This document shows, piece after piece, positions 13,778 to 24,700 of a stretch of 64,000 nucleotides of DNA. Origin of the DNA: Apophysomyces variabilis (lineage: Eukaryota; Mucoromycota; Mucoromycetes; Mucorales; Mucoraceae). The notes under the pieces were generated by a model. That model had not been told where the DNA came from and did not search any database. It worked only from the letters and a program-made list of their open reading frames with translations. Position numbers and translations under genes: made by a program. Every line of letters starts with the position of its first letter. The first letter of the stretch is position 1. The stretch is taken from positions 2,062,160-2,126,159 of the forward strand of contig MZZL01000409.1 of the NCBI GenBank assembly GCA_002749535.1, read 5' to 3'.

Positions 13778-14697
13778 TTTTTTTTTTTTTTTTTAATNCG
13801 GTCAATGAATCAATGCGTCTTCCCTTTACCCTTTTAGGCTTCCTCTATGAACCCTTTTTTTTTTTTACTTTCTTCTTTTTCCTTATTCAAAACAAGTAGG
13901 ACAAGTCTACAACGCAAAGCAAGAATCAAAAAGAAAAAAAAACCGGGTCACTACAGACAACATATAAAAAGAACAAGCAACATGCAGTGCAAAGTCCGAT
14001 GTTCCATAGGGAAGGCTCCACATGCACCGATCGAATGTTGTTTTTTTTCCCCGCACTACAGCGTTGGTTCTTCACTGTCGTTCGTTCGATCAAATCACTC
14101 AAGCTGAGTTTGATACCACATGGCAAGATGGTAACACAGACGACGTAATGTCTGTGCCCAAATTTTTTGTTCCTTTTGTTGTGCCTCGTGGCGAAAAATT
14201 TCAACAAACGGATTTCTAATTCCGCCCCAACACCCGCGCTGGGTCCATGCATTTTACTGCTATCTTTCTATTTTTTTTTTGGTTCGAAGCACAGGACCGA
14301 TCATCGGGGCCGCATTCATTTCCCTTTAAAATACCGTCTTTGACAATCGGAGCGGAGATGCAACAATAGAATAGTCTATTCATCCGCGGGCCCTTGCGCA
14401 CCTTTTTAGGCGACAGGGAACTAAAAACAATTCTTACATTCTTTTGTTACAAAGGTTAGCGTTGCATAGATAAGCCTTACTGCAAGTCAGGTCACACAGA
14501 ACAGAAACAACACCTTCCTTAAATTATCATGCATGAGAAATCATTTGACAAAAATTTCTGATCGCTTTTTTTTTAAGTCCTAAAGAATTGACAGGAAAAA
14601 AAAAAAAAAAAAAAGAAACAAATCTATAATCATTGACAGAAATGACACGATCAACGATCCCACTTTTTCATGATTTTCCTTTTTCTTCTTCTTTGCT
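12380..14697. other. Intergenic spacer with homopolymer tracts
   Basis: No gene is supported. Frames here are artefacts of T- or A-rich low complexity. It contains upstream sequence of the zinc-finger gene, a T run at about 13736-13793, an undetermined base at 13798, and an A run at about 14597-14614 just 3' of the methionyl-tRNA synthetase gene. Confidence 0.6.
13736..13798. repeat. Long poly(T) tract with an undetermined base
   Basis: A nearly pure T run interrupted by one G, followed at 13798 by an n. The combination suggests a difficult-to-assemble homopolymer, so the length may be wrong. Confidence 0.9.
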
Positions 14698-17452
14698 TTA
14701 TTTTGCGCTGCCTCCAAACTGTTGCTTCCATACTTCTTCCATCTTCTCATCGATTCGGTTAAACAGATAGGCAGCCCCATTCAACTTGTGACCCTCCAAA
14801 ATATCACATGTAAATTCGTCGGGAATATGGCGCAGTGGAGCATTGATCTGTCGTGAAATACTTTCAGATGTGTCAGGCATAAACGGAAACATCACGGCTG
14901 ACAACAAATAGATCAAATTGATCGCCGCATGCACAACTGCATCGCATTTGCCGCGTTGCTCAGCATACAGAGTGTTGCTCAAATTGGATTCTTGCAGGTA
15001 CAGGTTACCACGCGCGGAAATAGCCATCACAAGAGAAAGACCCAGTCGGATCTTGACATCCTCCATAGCCTCCACATATTGCTTAAGCAGTCCATTGACA
15101 TCATTAATCAAAGCTACTTCCGCTTCACCCGACAAATCGGCCGTGGGAATCACACTGTCGTATTTGGCAATCACAAATTTGATAGTACGGTTCACGAAGT
15201 TGCCAAGGTTGTTCAACAGCTCGCTGTTATTCTTGGTAATAAATTCATTCCACGTAAACATAGAGTCGCTCGTCTCCGGGCGGGACGAAAGAAGGTAGTA
15301 ACGCCACACCGAAGGAGGAATGCCGGTTTGCTCAGCGTTCGTACCAAACACACCCACGTTACGAGACTTGGAGAACTTGCCACCTTCGTAATTCAAATAT
15401 TCCGTTGTGCTAATGTGATGAACCATGGTCCAGTTCTCCTTAGTAGCAATCTCCGAAGCAGGGAAGATCACAGAGTGGAATGGAACGTTGTCCTTGCCCA
15501 TAAACTGGTATAACTTGACATTCTCCGGATTCTTCCACCACTTCTCCCAATCATCCGTATAGTTGGCTGTGATACTAGGGTATCCGATAGGTGCATCGAA
15601 CCAGACATAAAAGACCTTCTCCTCATATCCAGCAAGTGGAACTGGTGTACCCCATTTCAAGTCACGTGTAATGCAACGAGGTCGCAATCCCTCCTTCAAC
15701 CATGACTGTGTAATATTGATACCATTGCTGGACCATTTGCCTTCTGAGGATGCCTTCTCGAAGAACTTCTCGACATCACCCTGAAGTTTAGCAAGGTCCA
15801 AGAATAAATGACGCGAATCTTTGCTGATAGGTGATTTCCCATCCAGTTTGCAACGAGGTTTGATCAGGTCAGTTGCATTCAACAACTTTCCACAGGCATC
15901 ACATTGATCACCACGAGCATCCTAATGCAACCAGGATGAATATCCTGTATTCAGCAAGGAAGTTAAAATACGTTACCTCATATTTACATAGAGGACAGAC
16001 ACCCTCAACATACCGATCAGCCAAAAACCTAACCCCGCTCAAGTTAGTTCTCATGTCATTTAAAGCATACTTCGTCACTCACCGTTGGCAATGTTCACAG
16101 TATAGCTGGGTCATAGTTTCCTCAACCAAAAAGCCGTGTGCATGCACCTTCTTGAAGATAGCCTGTGCAATGTCAGTTTGCTTCTGTGTGGTGGTTCGAC
16201 CAAAGTGGTCAAAGGAGATGCCGAACCACTTGTACACGCTTTGATGGATAGCGTTGTATTTATCGCAAAGAGCCTGACATGATACACCTTCTTCCAAAGC
16301 CTTGGTTTCGGTGGCTGTACCGTATTCATCCGTACCGCAAATATACAAGGTATTGTAACCGCGTGCGCGAGAGTATCTGTTTTTTTTTCCCACGTTAGTA
16401 CATCAAGCAATGGATTTTTGACCAAACGTTTTTTACCTTGCAAATACATCTGCACTAAGCGTAGATCCGACGACATTACCCAAGTGAGGAATATTATTAA
16501 CGTAAGGAAGAGCGGAGGTAATCAGTATGTTGCGTTCACCGGGAACAGGCAATCTAGAAAGTAGCATGGATCAGCCACAGTTCATACTAGGCCACCTGGA
16601 TACACATACACTTTTTCATTGCCATGCTTATTTGTCATGATTGCGTTTTGATTCACCTTTTGCGTAGCAGGATTTAATTCAGGTAAAGGTGTCTGTTGGG
16701 TTGGTTTTTTGTCGGCAGGCGCAGCGGCTTTCTTTTTGGGAGCTTTGACAACAACCTTACGTAAACAAATCAATAAGTCTGGACTTTCCCAAGCAATAAA
16801 CGTTATTTCCGCTTACCTGGCTCTTAACCAGCTCCAATGCCTTGTTAATCACTTCTGACTTTGATAAAACATCATACCATGCAGCCAATGATGGGTATTT
16901 CTTGCTTCGGTCATCTGCTTCAGACAAAGCTTCGAACAGAGAACCAAAGTAAATGACGTCTACGAAAGTAAGCTTGCCATCCTGAGAAAGCCGATAGAAA
17001 AGTCAAAATTTATTAATGCGAAACGGATGACACTCCATTCTGTCTTACCTTGCTAAACGCCTTATTATACTGTACATGAGCAGCTTCAGCAGCCTGAAGA
17101 CCTTCTTGTGTCTTTTTCTTCTGAAGGACAATGGCGAATAGCTCTTCCTTTTCGACGGCAGCGTTTTGAATCAAAGCAGTGGTTGAACCGTCAAAGTTTG
17201 TCGACTTCAAAATATATCTTTTTCGTTCATTCCATCAGTATGGGCCAAAGGCACCTATTTTGTGGTTTACCTGACACCAGCATTCGCGTCAGTCAAGGCC
17301 AACTCTGGTAAGACAAGGGATACAGTTTCGCTGTTTGACAGATCCACTTTAGCGCCTGCAACATTAGAGGCCAGAATAAGTTTGAGAGCACTGGCAAATG
17401 CTTTAGTCGATGGAGTCAACTTGGGTAATGAGATTTTGGAGGTTGCTGTCAT
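14698..17452 (-). CDS. MES1: Cytosolic methionyl-tRNA synthetase
   Basis: Eight exons (17271..17452, 17049..17217, 16817..16981, 16610..16755, 16437..16553, 16083..16376, 15977..16028, 14698..15921) sum to 2349 nt and 782 residues, close to the yeast enzyme. The N-terminal ~190 residues form a GST-like domain, then a Lys/Ala/Pro linker, then the class I catalytic core starting [16 protein letters not shown]. The HIGH-type motif is PHLGN and the KMSKS-type motif is KFSKS, near 15.37 kb. Zinc-binding knuckles are at CEHC/CPLC and CDAC. The anticodon-binding domain follows, and there is no C-terminal EMAP-like extension. The enzyme charges tRNA-Met with methionine using ATP. In yeast the GST-like part docks on Arc1p. 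Confidence 0.95.
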
Positions 17453-18306
17453 TTTTTCAGGGAAAAAAGGGGCGTTGGAACAAAGCGTAAGGGCAAACGC
17501 GGGAAATATATCCAATAATCTCAGCCTTAAGCCACATCTTCTCTCACTGTGGTGCGGTTGGCGGGAATGAGTCACACTTAACCATTAACCATCCATACAG
17601 CATGCTTAAAAAGGGAATTGTGTCATTGTCCGGAAGCATCGCGTGCTAACAATCACTTGAATACTTGTTGCATTCGAGTTGTCGTATCCTCTTGTTGATG
17701 ATATAATTTTCCAAAAGACGAAAAAGTTTGCCAATAGTGCGATACAAGCTTTAATGGCTTGATCCTTTGCAGTAAAGGGAAATGGCGAAATATTACATGA
17801 ATAGGATGCTGGCATTGTAGCTCGCATTATTCTCCTTTAACAAGACGCTCTGTATATGATCTTTGCCACGTCAATCGCCATTAGAAATGGAATACAGCAA
17901 AGGAATTATGCAATTACTCCGTCTGAATGAGGATGGGCCAAAAAGGGAAAGAAAGCATAGTCCTCTCTTTCGTATTAATTGCCTATGGTGCATTATGAAT
18001 GATGGAAAGCCTAATGATATCTTCCAAATCTGGGGGGTTCCTTCCAACCGTGTCTAGCAGAAAAATGCGTGCTGCCATTTTTTTTTCTTTTTCGGCTTAT
18101 GTTGATACGCATGAGCGGGTAAGGTGGATCGTGACAATAATCTGCCAGAGGAATACGCTTGTGAAGGACAAGCAATGTCAAATGTTTATAATCTCGTATT
18201 GAACTTTTTCATACGCTGGGATAGTTCATGGTCCTGCATAAGAGAGGACTGTCGAATATTTGGGTAAAGGGAACCTAGGATTCTCGCTTTTTCTTTATTT
18301 TCCATT
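17453..18306. other. Intergenic between MetRS and NDUFA2 genes
   Basis: About 850 bases holding the upstream region of the MetRS gene and the 3' region of the NDUFA2 gene, both on the minus strand. Only short frames without recognisable motifs were seen. Confidence 0.6.
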
Positions 18307-18726
18307 CTATTTGGTCAACTCGCTGAATGACTTGCTAATGTCTTGTTCAGACGCATTCTGGAAAACAATCTTGCGTTCGACGCCCTTGTCTATATGACGT
18401 AACGCGGAACATGGTTATCAGACACTCTTCTCATTCTAATAGGTAAGGAGTGCTTACCGAAACGAGCAAATACGCGAGCTTCTGCACCACTTGCTTCACG
18501 AATGAGAATGGGGATTTCGGGGTTTGCCTTTTTGATGGCGGTGTAGTTCTTTGTGATGAATTCTCTATTCACCAAACGCTTTGATTTTAGTCCTTTTTCT
18601 ATTCCCTTCTTTTTTGCAATGGTGACAAGGTGTTGTTATTCTCCTGTACCTTAGGCCATGGCTGGCAGGGGAATTTTGACAGAAATGAACACGGAGTTCC
18701 CGGAGACCTTTACCGAATGCAGACAT
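18307..18726 (-). CDS. NADH:ubiquinone oxidoreductase B8/NDUFA2 subunit (complex I)
   Basis: Three short exons, 18650..18726, 18458..18564 and 18307..18389, total 267 nt and 88 residues, the usual length for this subunit. The N-terminus MSAFGKGLRELRVHFCQ and the core EFITKNYTAIKKANPEIPIL are characteristic, as is REASGAEARVFARF. The protein has a thioredoxin-like fold and is an accessory subunit of the mitochondrial complex I matrix arm. Assignment rests on motif recognition and exact length. Its presence shows that this fungus has a canonical complex I. Confidence 0.92.
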
Positions 18727-19014
18727 TGGAAGAGTGGGGGGAGTTGTTTTTATTTAACTTGCACTGTTGGGTGTTTGCGCGAAATTAATCACAGACGCCC
18801 GGCCCCCGCGGAGCTCAACTTAAGGTGGCTTCGCCTGCCTCCTTTGGTTTAGGGGGGTGGCAGAAAGGGCTGGAAGGTGTGCACATAAAAGATGGGCATG
18901 TAACAACACTTAAACTGTGTTATCGATCCAAAGCAGATATGTCCATCCTCTAATACTTGACTACATCCTATTGATCTTGTCTACTAATTGCCTCATCTTT
19001 GTCGGACTTCATGC

Positions 19015-19256
19015 ATGGCTTCGAAAGAAAATGCTCAACCTTCTAAAAGCGGGTGGTACATGGACAACATCAATCAGATGGCGTCAGTTTTTTTTCTTAT
19101 TTTGCTTAGAAAACCGTATCAAACACAAGAGATTTTGTGTGCGCACAGGTGCAGCGTGAAACATACGTTCCTATATCCCTCTCTTTCCTTTCTTCCATGT
19201 TCAATCCTAGAACAGTACCTGCAAGCTTTCGATGGGCAGCTGACAAAGCACCATGA
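19015..19256 (+). CDS. Small unrecognised protein, two-exon prediction
   Basis: Exon 19015..19086 and exon 19149..19256 join across a 62-nt intron (gttttt...gcgcacag) in phase 0 to give 59 residues. The product starts MASKENAQPSKSGWYMDNIN and ends in AADKAP. It has no signal peptide and no motif I recognise. Its start lies about 290 bases from the divergent NDUFA2 start, so the two may share a promoter. Its stop overlaps the ATG of the next ORF (ATGA at 19253-19256). It could be a small protein, an upstream ORF of the following gene, or a misread exon. Confidence 0.4.
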
Positions 19257-19426
19257 CCTACGATGACTTTGTCCTACAAAAGTTGAAACGCTACATTGAG
19301 GAAAAAAACCTTCGACTATTCGAATTGTTACAGCGCCTGCACGGACATCCCATTTTCAACCTGTTTCTGTCGCACCAAATTGCCAATGGCATGATAGACA
19401 TTGATGTTTGTCCGACAGAAGAATAG
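19253..19426 (+). CDS. Small unrecognised ORF, possibly first exon of a longer gene
   Basis: An uninterrupted frame of 57 codons with coding-like composition, starting MTYDDFVLQKLKRYIEEKN and containing GHPIFNLFLSHQIANGMID. It is predicted largely helical and amphipathic. A donor gtttgt at 19404 and several acceptors near 19470-19490 would allow splicing into further short exons (a piece reading IIMQLSYIRKQDF), but the structure cannot be fixed by eye. I do not recognise the family. Confidence 0.35.
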   Translation: MTYDDFVLQKLKRYIEEKNLRLFELLQRLHGHPIFNLFLSHQIANGMIDIDVCPTEE

Positions 19427-20119
19427 TCTAATGAAAGCATATTCAACTTTAACTATCACCTTTTTTTTTAGTCTTTTTGCTGAGATCATTATGCAACTGT
19501 CCTACATCAGAAAGCAAGATTTCAGGTGAATCTTACCCGTCATTTAATTAACTTTCTTAAAAGTATAGGTACAAATCAGTAAAAGCAAAACTCTGCTTTT
19601 GCATGAAACCACATTCTTAGTTTCTCCGCTAAAAGGTTTCGAACAATTCGATAACAATATGTCTTATTTTACCATGCGTCTCTAATATTGCACAGAAGTA
19701 ACATGAGCATTAAATACGTCGCATTGGATAAAGACCTCGCAATTGCCAAACGTTTCACACGAAGTTTTAAAACAATATCGAAATTTCTTACAGCTAAGCC
19801 CATATGAAACATGAGGATAACGATGAAAATGACTAGGCCAGTGATGACATTTTTAAAAATATGCGTGCTGCTTGTCGTTACGCAGCTATCTCTTCTATTT
19901 TGAGTTTATCTCATGTTTGCTTAAAAGTTTTTTGTTCGCTGAAGTTGTCGATATTGACAGAATAATTGAGTTTTTATGCTTATGGGTCTTAAACTTGGAA
20001 CATATCCTGTCTGTATAAATGTGTCAATCCCCGTTTACCGCCAACTGAACGTGTATTTCTTCATCATTGCTCACAGTATACAAATCACTAAGGAATGATT
20101 CACCAAAAAAAGAAAGAGA
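19427..20119. other. Intergenic, possibly with small 3' exons of the preceding ORF
   Basis: AT-rich sequence. Apart from the short coding-like segments near 19480-19620 mentioned for the preceding ORF, I see no gene. Confidence 0.5.
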
Positions 20120-21274
20120 CTAGCTTTCTGGGAACCTATCTATGAGAGCCATCAAAAGCTCCATCGTGTAATGAGCATCATTGCCTAAATATGACAAGGA
20201 GCATGGGAATTAGAACTGGTTCGTGCTCTGTTCTTTTTGTGTAACATGCTACCCTTACCTGCGTTATGTAGACACCAGTGCTCAATCTCCAATTCCGCCA
20301 ATATCTTCCCCAGGGACGGTGGATTATGAAGATTAGAAATCGATGCAGCATATATAGTATCTGTGTTCAGTATAGCAACTAGAGCGCTCTTGTTAACATC
20401 AAGTATATCCTCCTCGCCCGCATGCCCAGGCCAAAGGAATTTGTGTTGTTGCAGGTATTTTAAATCACTGTCAAGGCCATGACCAACCAAAACGAAGCCA
20501 CCGTCACGCTGAGTAGCCCAATCCAAGTCCTTTTTCAATTCTTCCAACGCTTGTTTGAGTGTGCACCAAACAGAAGTGCCGAACTGGAACCGTAGTTTAT
20601 GATCATCCACATATTTACCGTTCTGAAGATGTCGATAAGTGTCAACGAGGTAGTGTTGGTCCATGTATTGGTCATTACGCGTGTCATACATACTCCATCC
20701 AATTTCAAGTAAGATCGAATGATCCTGCTCCCATGCTTCAATATCGATGGAAAATAACACGTATTGTTTGTCCTCAATCAATGACTTGGCCTGCTTCCAC
20801 ATATTTTTCGCCTCTTGCATACGCTCTCGTCCCTTATTAGCTTTGCTGACGTTACGTAGCCAACGCTGGTAGACGTTTCTGTCTGTCATAGCGGCATATT
20901 TAACATCGGTGTAAGTACGCGGATTCAGAGGTTCGATTGGTACGGGCACCGTGGCACCCACTTTGGAGATCAAGTACTCGCTCAAAATTTGTCGTAACCG
21001 AGAGCATGCCGATGGTGTGATAAGCGTAAACCATACACCATCGGTATCAACGCCTAAAAGTAGAGTCATCGTAAAGGAAAGGAGAGTAAGTAGCATGTCA
21101 TGTCATACCAGCATGTAGAATGATGCCAGTTGTCTTTGCATTCGGCGCAAAAAAGTTCTTTGGATCAAAGAAGTCTCGTAACGCTTCGAAGGAAACAAAA
21201 TTATAATTTCGGTATTGCTGAAACCAACTGTCTTGGATGTCTTTCCATTGAAAATAGTAGTTGCCAGCGCTCAT
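20120..21274 (-). CDS. Gfd2/YDR514C-like protein with DEDDh exonuclease fold
   Basis: Exons 21109..21274, 20259..21053 and 20120..20184 give 1026 nt and 341 residues. The start is the ATG at 21274; a slightly longer frame would begin with GTG. Three exonuclease-like motifs are visible: FSIDIEAWE (Asp-x-Glu), LVGHGLDSDLKYL (Asp) and HNAGNDAHYTMELL, the His/Asp motif, which is completed only after the last intron is removed. This is the ribonuclease H-like DEDDh arrangement seen in fungal proteins related to yeast Gfd2 and YDR514C. The biological role is poorly defined and activity is inferred from retained acidic residues. It lies 3' of REV3 on the same strand. Confidence 0.75.
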
Positions 21275-21701
21275 TGTCTTCACAAAGTGTCAAGAACGGA
21301 GTTACAACCACCGCCAAACGGACTTTTGTGTGTCCTGAGGAAAAAATGCAAGCTTAAGAAGTTCCTGCTGCTCGAATGAACGTCGCGTTTCCTGTAAAAT
21401 CAAATGTATGCGAGTCAAACATAATATGTACCATGATTTCTATGCTAACAGTGTATCTATCCCTTTTGTTTTTTGTGCGAGCTTAGCGTAAAAATGGTTT
21501 CAATATTAAACTCCACTGCCAACTGCATCGTCCATGATGCAACCAATAATTAGATATATCCGCAATCTAATGGGTGCCTTCAATTTGGCTGGTCTAATAT
21601 TTATTGGCTAGTATAAATTATATTACCGGATTTGTTGTGAAAAATAAGACGAAAAATTGCTTTCATTCTCAATAAAATGCATATAAATGCTACGATGAAG
21701 T
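21275..21701. other. Intergenic between Gfd2-like gene and REV3
   Basis: About 430 AT-rich bases containing the upstream region of the Gfd2-like gene and the 3' end of REV3. Nothing else seen. Confidence 0.6.
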
Positions 21702-24700
21702 TTATCGCACATGATCTGAGAACAGATTCTCTAAAGTCGTCCATTGCTTGATAAGCGAGTCGTACGTTGACGTTGCAAGAACATCGTTTCTGGCCTTGAT
21801 CCGTTCATAAAGGACAGGGCAATCGAGCGAATCACATGGGTGATCTATCCCAGATTGGACTTTAGAGCAGTTGTGGCATATCCGAAGCATATCGCTCAGC
21901 TTTCGTTGTGTTTGTGATTGTCTCGAAACTAGAACAAATAGGGAGTGCTCCGGTTCCTTCTGACAAGCTAAGCAAATAGCTAACGTGAAAATGAAAGTTA
22001 AACACTGGTAACATTGTTTCTCCTTTATACGTACGGAGATCGGTCAGCTTTCGACAAACAAGACAATGGCTACTGATGTAATATTGGTCGATCCGATTAA
22101 CAGCCTTCCCTTCTTTATGTCTGGCATAATAGGATAGTGACAACGCAGCTGCCTTTTGAGACCGAGGCATTTCGTCATACCACGCCTTGATATCTAATGC
22201 AGAATACGTTCGTAGTTAATCTACTTGCTATTAACTACCTATAGTTACCTATTCCAATTAACTTGAAAACCCTTTCCAGAGGTGGTATGATTTGTTTGCG
22301 GATATAGTATTCCGCGTCAAGTCGAAGAGAACTGCATTATTAAATATCTTTTAGCAATTATATCTTCATCACCCTGATACGTTAACCTACGTATTCCATA
22401 GCAACGCCTCTGGTCTGACAACCTTCTCTTTCAACTTTGCATTAGGGCCCCGGTATACAACTACATACGGCACTCGCTCTCCATATTGTGGTTCTGTGCG
22501 TGGATCGATGGACATCTTGGCCAAAGCCACTTGTGCACCATGTGGCAAACCTTGTGATGAATACGAACCCAGTCGGACCTCTTTAGCAATGATGAAATCT
22601 CTCAAAGGCACACGATTAGAAAGGATTTTTGTCCACTGTTGGTATAGATATTGTTTCAGTTCAGACATATCTTGCGTCTTAAAAAGGATCCTGTATCAAC
22701 AATAAAAAAAAAGTAAGCGTAGATCGAAATAAAAAAAATGATCCTCCTACTTAAGACAAGCTTTTAAGATCTTCTGCGTCGCGGGTGTCCCGTCCCTTCT
22801 TACAGTCTCTATCCCCTTTGCCTCAAATTCGGGCATTTCGTCCGTTGGTTTTTCGTACTTAAAGCCGACATATCGTTTCTTGGCAAGAAGTACACAAGGA
22901 TGATATACCTATGCATGCGATTGTTTAACAAGCGCATTTCTGTACAAGGATAACGATACCTTCTCGAACTTCAATTTTACCGGCGCTGGGTTCATCTTGG
23001 TGACCGTGGCCGCGATTTCATCACCAATAACAAATGCTTCATCACGCGTTTTACCCGGTAAATACACAAACACGCTATCAGTATCTCCATAAACGACGTT
23101 GGCACCCCATTTCTCGGTCTGCTCGATGATTTTAATAGCCTAAGGAACTTGTCAGTACAGGCAATATTTGTCCTTGCATTCAAAGATAGCACACTTTTTC
23201 TAACGTCTTCCTTCCGGTTTCCACAATACTATCAGCGATTTCAACAGCAGGCATTCTACCAGAAAATGTAGCAGATGTATAGCCATAGGTGACATTGGCT
23301 ATATACTTTAGCGTCCGCTGCCGAGCATCCAGTTTCCTCAACAATCCCTGACATGAGTCATACAATGATAAATACATAGTATGCTTAAAATTGATATTCT
23401 ACAGAAGGTTACCTTGTCATCTTGGTAGTTTTTCATCGAACTTTTCACCATAACTCTGGTATCCAAAACCTCAGTCAACATTCTCCCCAGCACACCCTCC
23501 CGAATCGATCTCTTTACGTAAATAACTCCATTGGGCGATACTACAAGCGGTTCAGCGCCAGATTCCGTTTAAAGATTATACGGTTTACCTGTGAGATAGT
23601 CCTTTAAAACTCCTAGTAAACCCTCAGGCAAATCCAAATTCCCTATACCGAACTTGGTCGAATCTCCAGGAGCGCGAACTTTCCCAAGACATGTCGAAAA
23701 GCTATAATAGAATGTCAGATGCCATAGAGACATAAATGTATGACGTGCCAATAATTGTACGCAATCATAATTGATGGGTATAGAGACTGAAAATCCAAAA
23801 CGAGCAGGGGGCTGCTGTAAAACTGAGAGACTGGCTCCATAATCATTGGAAGACACTCGATGGCTCGTTGCTGCCCAACCTGATGATATGACGTGTTAAA
23901 GAACTCACTAACTGTAGATCGCAGTATTCATACTTGTTTACGGCTGGGAGTGATAAGCATATAATTTTCTGGTTTTGCGATGCGAAACATGACTGATTCA
24001 ACCTTAAATTGTGAACCACGAGTTATCACGGAATAAAAGTCCACTCCGAAGACTCGCGCCGATTCTGATGTCCTATTCACTACTTCCGATACATCCAGTA
24101 TATCTAGATTCATCTGGACACGATCCAAGTAGTAGCGAAACAGGCGATATCTTGATACAGCAGGCCCTGCGGTGTACCATTTTGTTAAGATGTCTTGACT
24201 ATAATGCGGCATTCTAATCCAGTAGTTTTTGTTAATAACAATGTATTCTTCATGACCATGAACACGGTCAGATTACGTACCGATGATGAAGAACATGGTA
24301 AGCTATATTTTCGAACGTGTAACTCGTCAAATCTATCTCGCTCCGCATCAGGCGCCAAACATTCATCATATGACGTCCAGTAACGCGAAAAACTGAAGCT
24401 TTGCGGAATCCCCACCGATCATAATTGAGAGTATTTGCAGAAATGCTTACTCTGGACAGATCGTTTATCACATTAATATCTATAAAGACATGATTACTTT
24501 GTCTTATCCAAGCTATCGCAAAGTTACCGTAAACTTCTCCTCTTTCAATAACGTATCCCCAAGATGAATTGTGAAGTTCGTATCCCACGAGAAGATCTGG
24601 ATCGTAAAGTCTGACTTTATCAATCAGTGTGTGGATTAAGTTTTCTTCGTTTTCCACATAAGTAATATCAACGCCTATTACAAATACGAGTCATGAATGA

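Noticed and set aside
13593..13899. Frames on both strands around the poly(T) run
   Set aside because: They translate to poly-Lys or poly-Phe and span an undetermined base.
14929..15513. Plus-strand frame of 194 codons
   Set aside because: Antisense shadow of the methionyl-tRNA synthetase main exon.
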